Shown here piece after piece: positions 5,961-6,749 of a stretch of 6,749 nt of DNA. The stretch is taken from assembly GCA_009391845.1 (NCBI GenBank), contig QWJG01000023.1, positions 1-6,749 on the forward strand, given 5' to 3'. The position numbers were made by a program, and so were the translations under genes. Within the stretch, counting starts at the first letter, position 1. Each line of letters opens with the position of its first letter. A model generated the notes under the pieces. It did not search any database and was not told where the DNA came from. It saw nothing but the letters and a program-made list of their open reading frames with translations. The stretch comes from Chloroflexota bacterium. Its GTDB lineage: Bacteria; Chloroflexota; Dehalococcoidia; UBA2979.

Positions 5961-6749
5961 GACTTTTGGCATCGTGCTTTTTGTCTATAGTGCAACGCTG
6001 TGCCCAACGGTTTATGTCGAAGGCAGCGGTGAATTGATCGGGGCATCCTACCTGTTGGGGACGCCGCATCCAACGGGTTATCCGCTCTTTACTCTGGCCG
6101 CTCGCCTCGTGGCAGTTGCCCTGCCTTGGGGGAGTCCTGCGCTAAAAATAAATGCCGCTTCCGCACTCTTTGCCTCGCTTGCATGCGTGGCGCTTGTCTG
6201 GTTGTTGTGCCGGCGGGGGGTCGGTATTTGGGCGGCTATTGCAGCCGGGCTCTGCCTGGCTTTCTCGCGCACATTTTGGAGCCAAGCTATTATCGCCGAA
6301 GTTTATGGCCTGAGCATGCTGATGCTCATACTCAGCATGGGCTGGGCGCTGCAGGCAGTGGAGACGCGCAGCAGACGCGCTTTACTTTTTACCGCCTGGC
6401 TGGTGGGTTTAGGACTGACGGCCCATTTAAATCAGACGTTGCTTGGGCCGGCGTTGCTCGCGCTCTTAATATGGCGCTGGCCGCAGCTCTTTGCGCAGTG
6501 GAAATTGCTCGTAGGGGCCGTTTTTCTCGCCCTTGCTGGCTATAGCCTTGTGGCCTATCTACCTTTGCGCAACGGTTTGGGAGCGGGTTTTCACTGGGGG
6601 AGTCTCGATAGTTTCGACAAGTTGTGGAACCATCTCACGGGGGCGACCTACCGCACTTCTTTTTTTTCGTTGCCGGCCGAGGGCATGTTGCTCAATGCTC
6701 AGCGCTGGTTCGAGCAGAGCATTGCAGAGTGGAATCCAGTGCTTCCCCT
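5938..6749 (+). CDS. DUF2723/TMEM260-like membrane protein, putative O-glycosyltransferase (3' end beyond window)
   Basis: The frame is open from the GTG at 5938 to the window edge and gives the first 270 residues. The N-terminus matches the DUF2723 pattern: a short membrane segment (about 5-21), then CPTVYVEGSGELIGAS (22-37) and HPTGYPLF (44-51). Next come K70-x-N72, SQAIIAEVYGLS (115-126) with conserved E121, and GLTAHLNQ in a later membrane segment. The FHWGSLDS and LTGATYR stretch near the end of the visible part is also characteristic. At least five or six hydrophobic segments can be seen. The eukaryotic relative TMEM260 is a protein O-mannosyltransferase of the GT-C class, which suggests sugar transfer from a polyprenyl phosphate outside the membrane; bacterial members are mostly uncharacterised. 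The gene starts 2 bp after the YfhO stop, so it is co-translated in the plus operon. The C-terminal portion is not visible. Confidence 0.82.
   Translation, partial: MARWPLWATFGIVLFVYSATLCPTVYVEGSGELIGASYLLGTPHPTGYPLFTLAARLVAVALPWGSPALKINAASALFASLACVALVWLLCRRGVGIWAAIAAGLCLAFSRTFWSQAIIAEVYGLSMLMLILSMGWALQAVETRSRRALLFTAWLVGLGLTAHLNQTLLGPALLALLIWRWPQLFAQWKLLVGAVFLALAGYSLVAYLPLRNGLGAGFHWGSLDSFDKLWNHLTGATYRTSFFSLPAEGMLLNAQRWFEQSIAEWNPVLP

Noticed and set aside
6126..6545. Alternative-frame open reading frame inside the DUF2723 gene
   Set aside because: The frame from 5938 carries all the family motifs; this one has none.
1..6749. Search for tRNA genes, CRISPR arrays, insertion sequence ends and intrinsic terminators
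   Set aside because: I found no cloverleaf, spaced repeat array, transposase or GC stem followed by a T-tract. Neither operon ends inside the window, so absence of terminators is expected.

Overview
The window holds six protein-coding genes in two divergent, tightly packed operons that point away from a shared 171-bp control region (2178-2348). It has no RNA genes, mobile elements, CRISPR arrays or gene remnants that I can support. Everything recognisable concerns sugar activation or membrane-bound glycan assembly, so this looks like part of a cell-surface glycan or glycoprotein locus. The sequence is moderately GC-rich, and five of the six genes start with TTG or GTG. The protein families and the heptose-type sugar genes suggest an uncultivated environmental bacterium, probably with a complex envelope. 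I cannot assign a phylum from the sequence alone.

Minus-strand operon, read from 2177 down to 1. First comes an NAD-dependent sugar-nucleotide epimerase/dehydratase (1062-2177) with a Cys/His-rich insert. A sugar-1-phosphate nucleotidyltransferase follows (343-1065), overlapping it by 4 bp as GTGA. Last is a GHMP-family sugar kinase (1-332, cut by the window edge), starting 10 bp downstream at a TTG with a clear Shine-Dalgarno. Kinase plus nucleotidyltransferase is the HddA/HddC pair of the NDP-D-glycero-D-manno-heptose route, or a close analogue. The epimerase would then remodel an activated sugar.

Plus-strand operon, read from 2349 to the right edge. First is a membrane-anchored SGNH-type hydrolase/acyltransferase (2349-3497). 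Next is an 813-residue YfhO-family polytopic membrane protein (3494-5935), overlapping as TTGA. Last is a DUF2723/TMEM260-like membrane protein (5938 to beyond 6749), 2 bp downstream. YfhO and DUF2723 proteins are both GT-C-type or GT-C-like glycosyltransferases that use polyprenyl-phosphate sugars outside the membrane. SGNH enzymes often add or remove O-acyl groups on glycans.

Working model (inference): the left operon makes a nucleotide-activated, perhaps heptose-derived sugar in the cytoplasm. The right operon transfers sugars to a surface polymer or protein outside the membrane and edits acyl groups there. The two predicted promoters lie back to back, with -35 boxes 10 bp apart and an 8-bp inverted repeat touching both, so co-regulation is plausible. 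The window also has a 17-bp exact direct repeat across the YfhO/DUF2723 gene junction that encodes the same peptide at the end of one protein and the start of the next.
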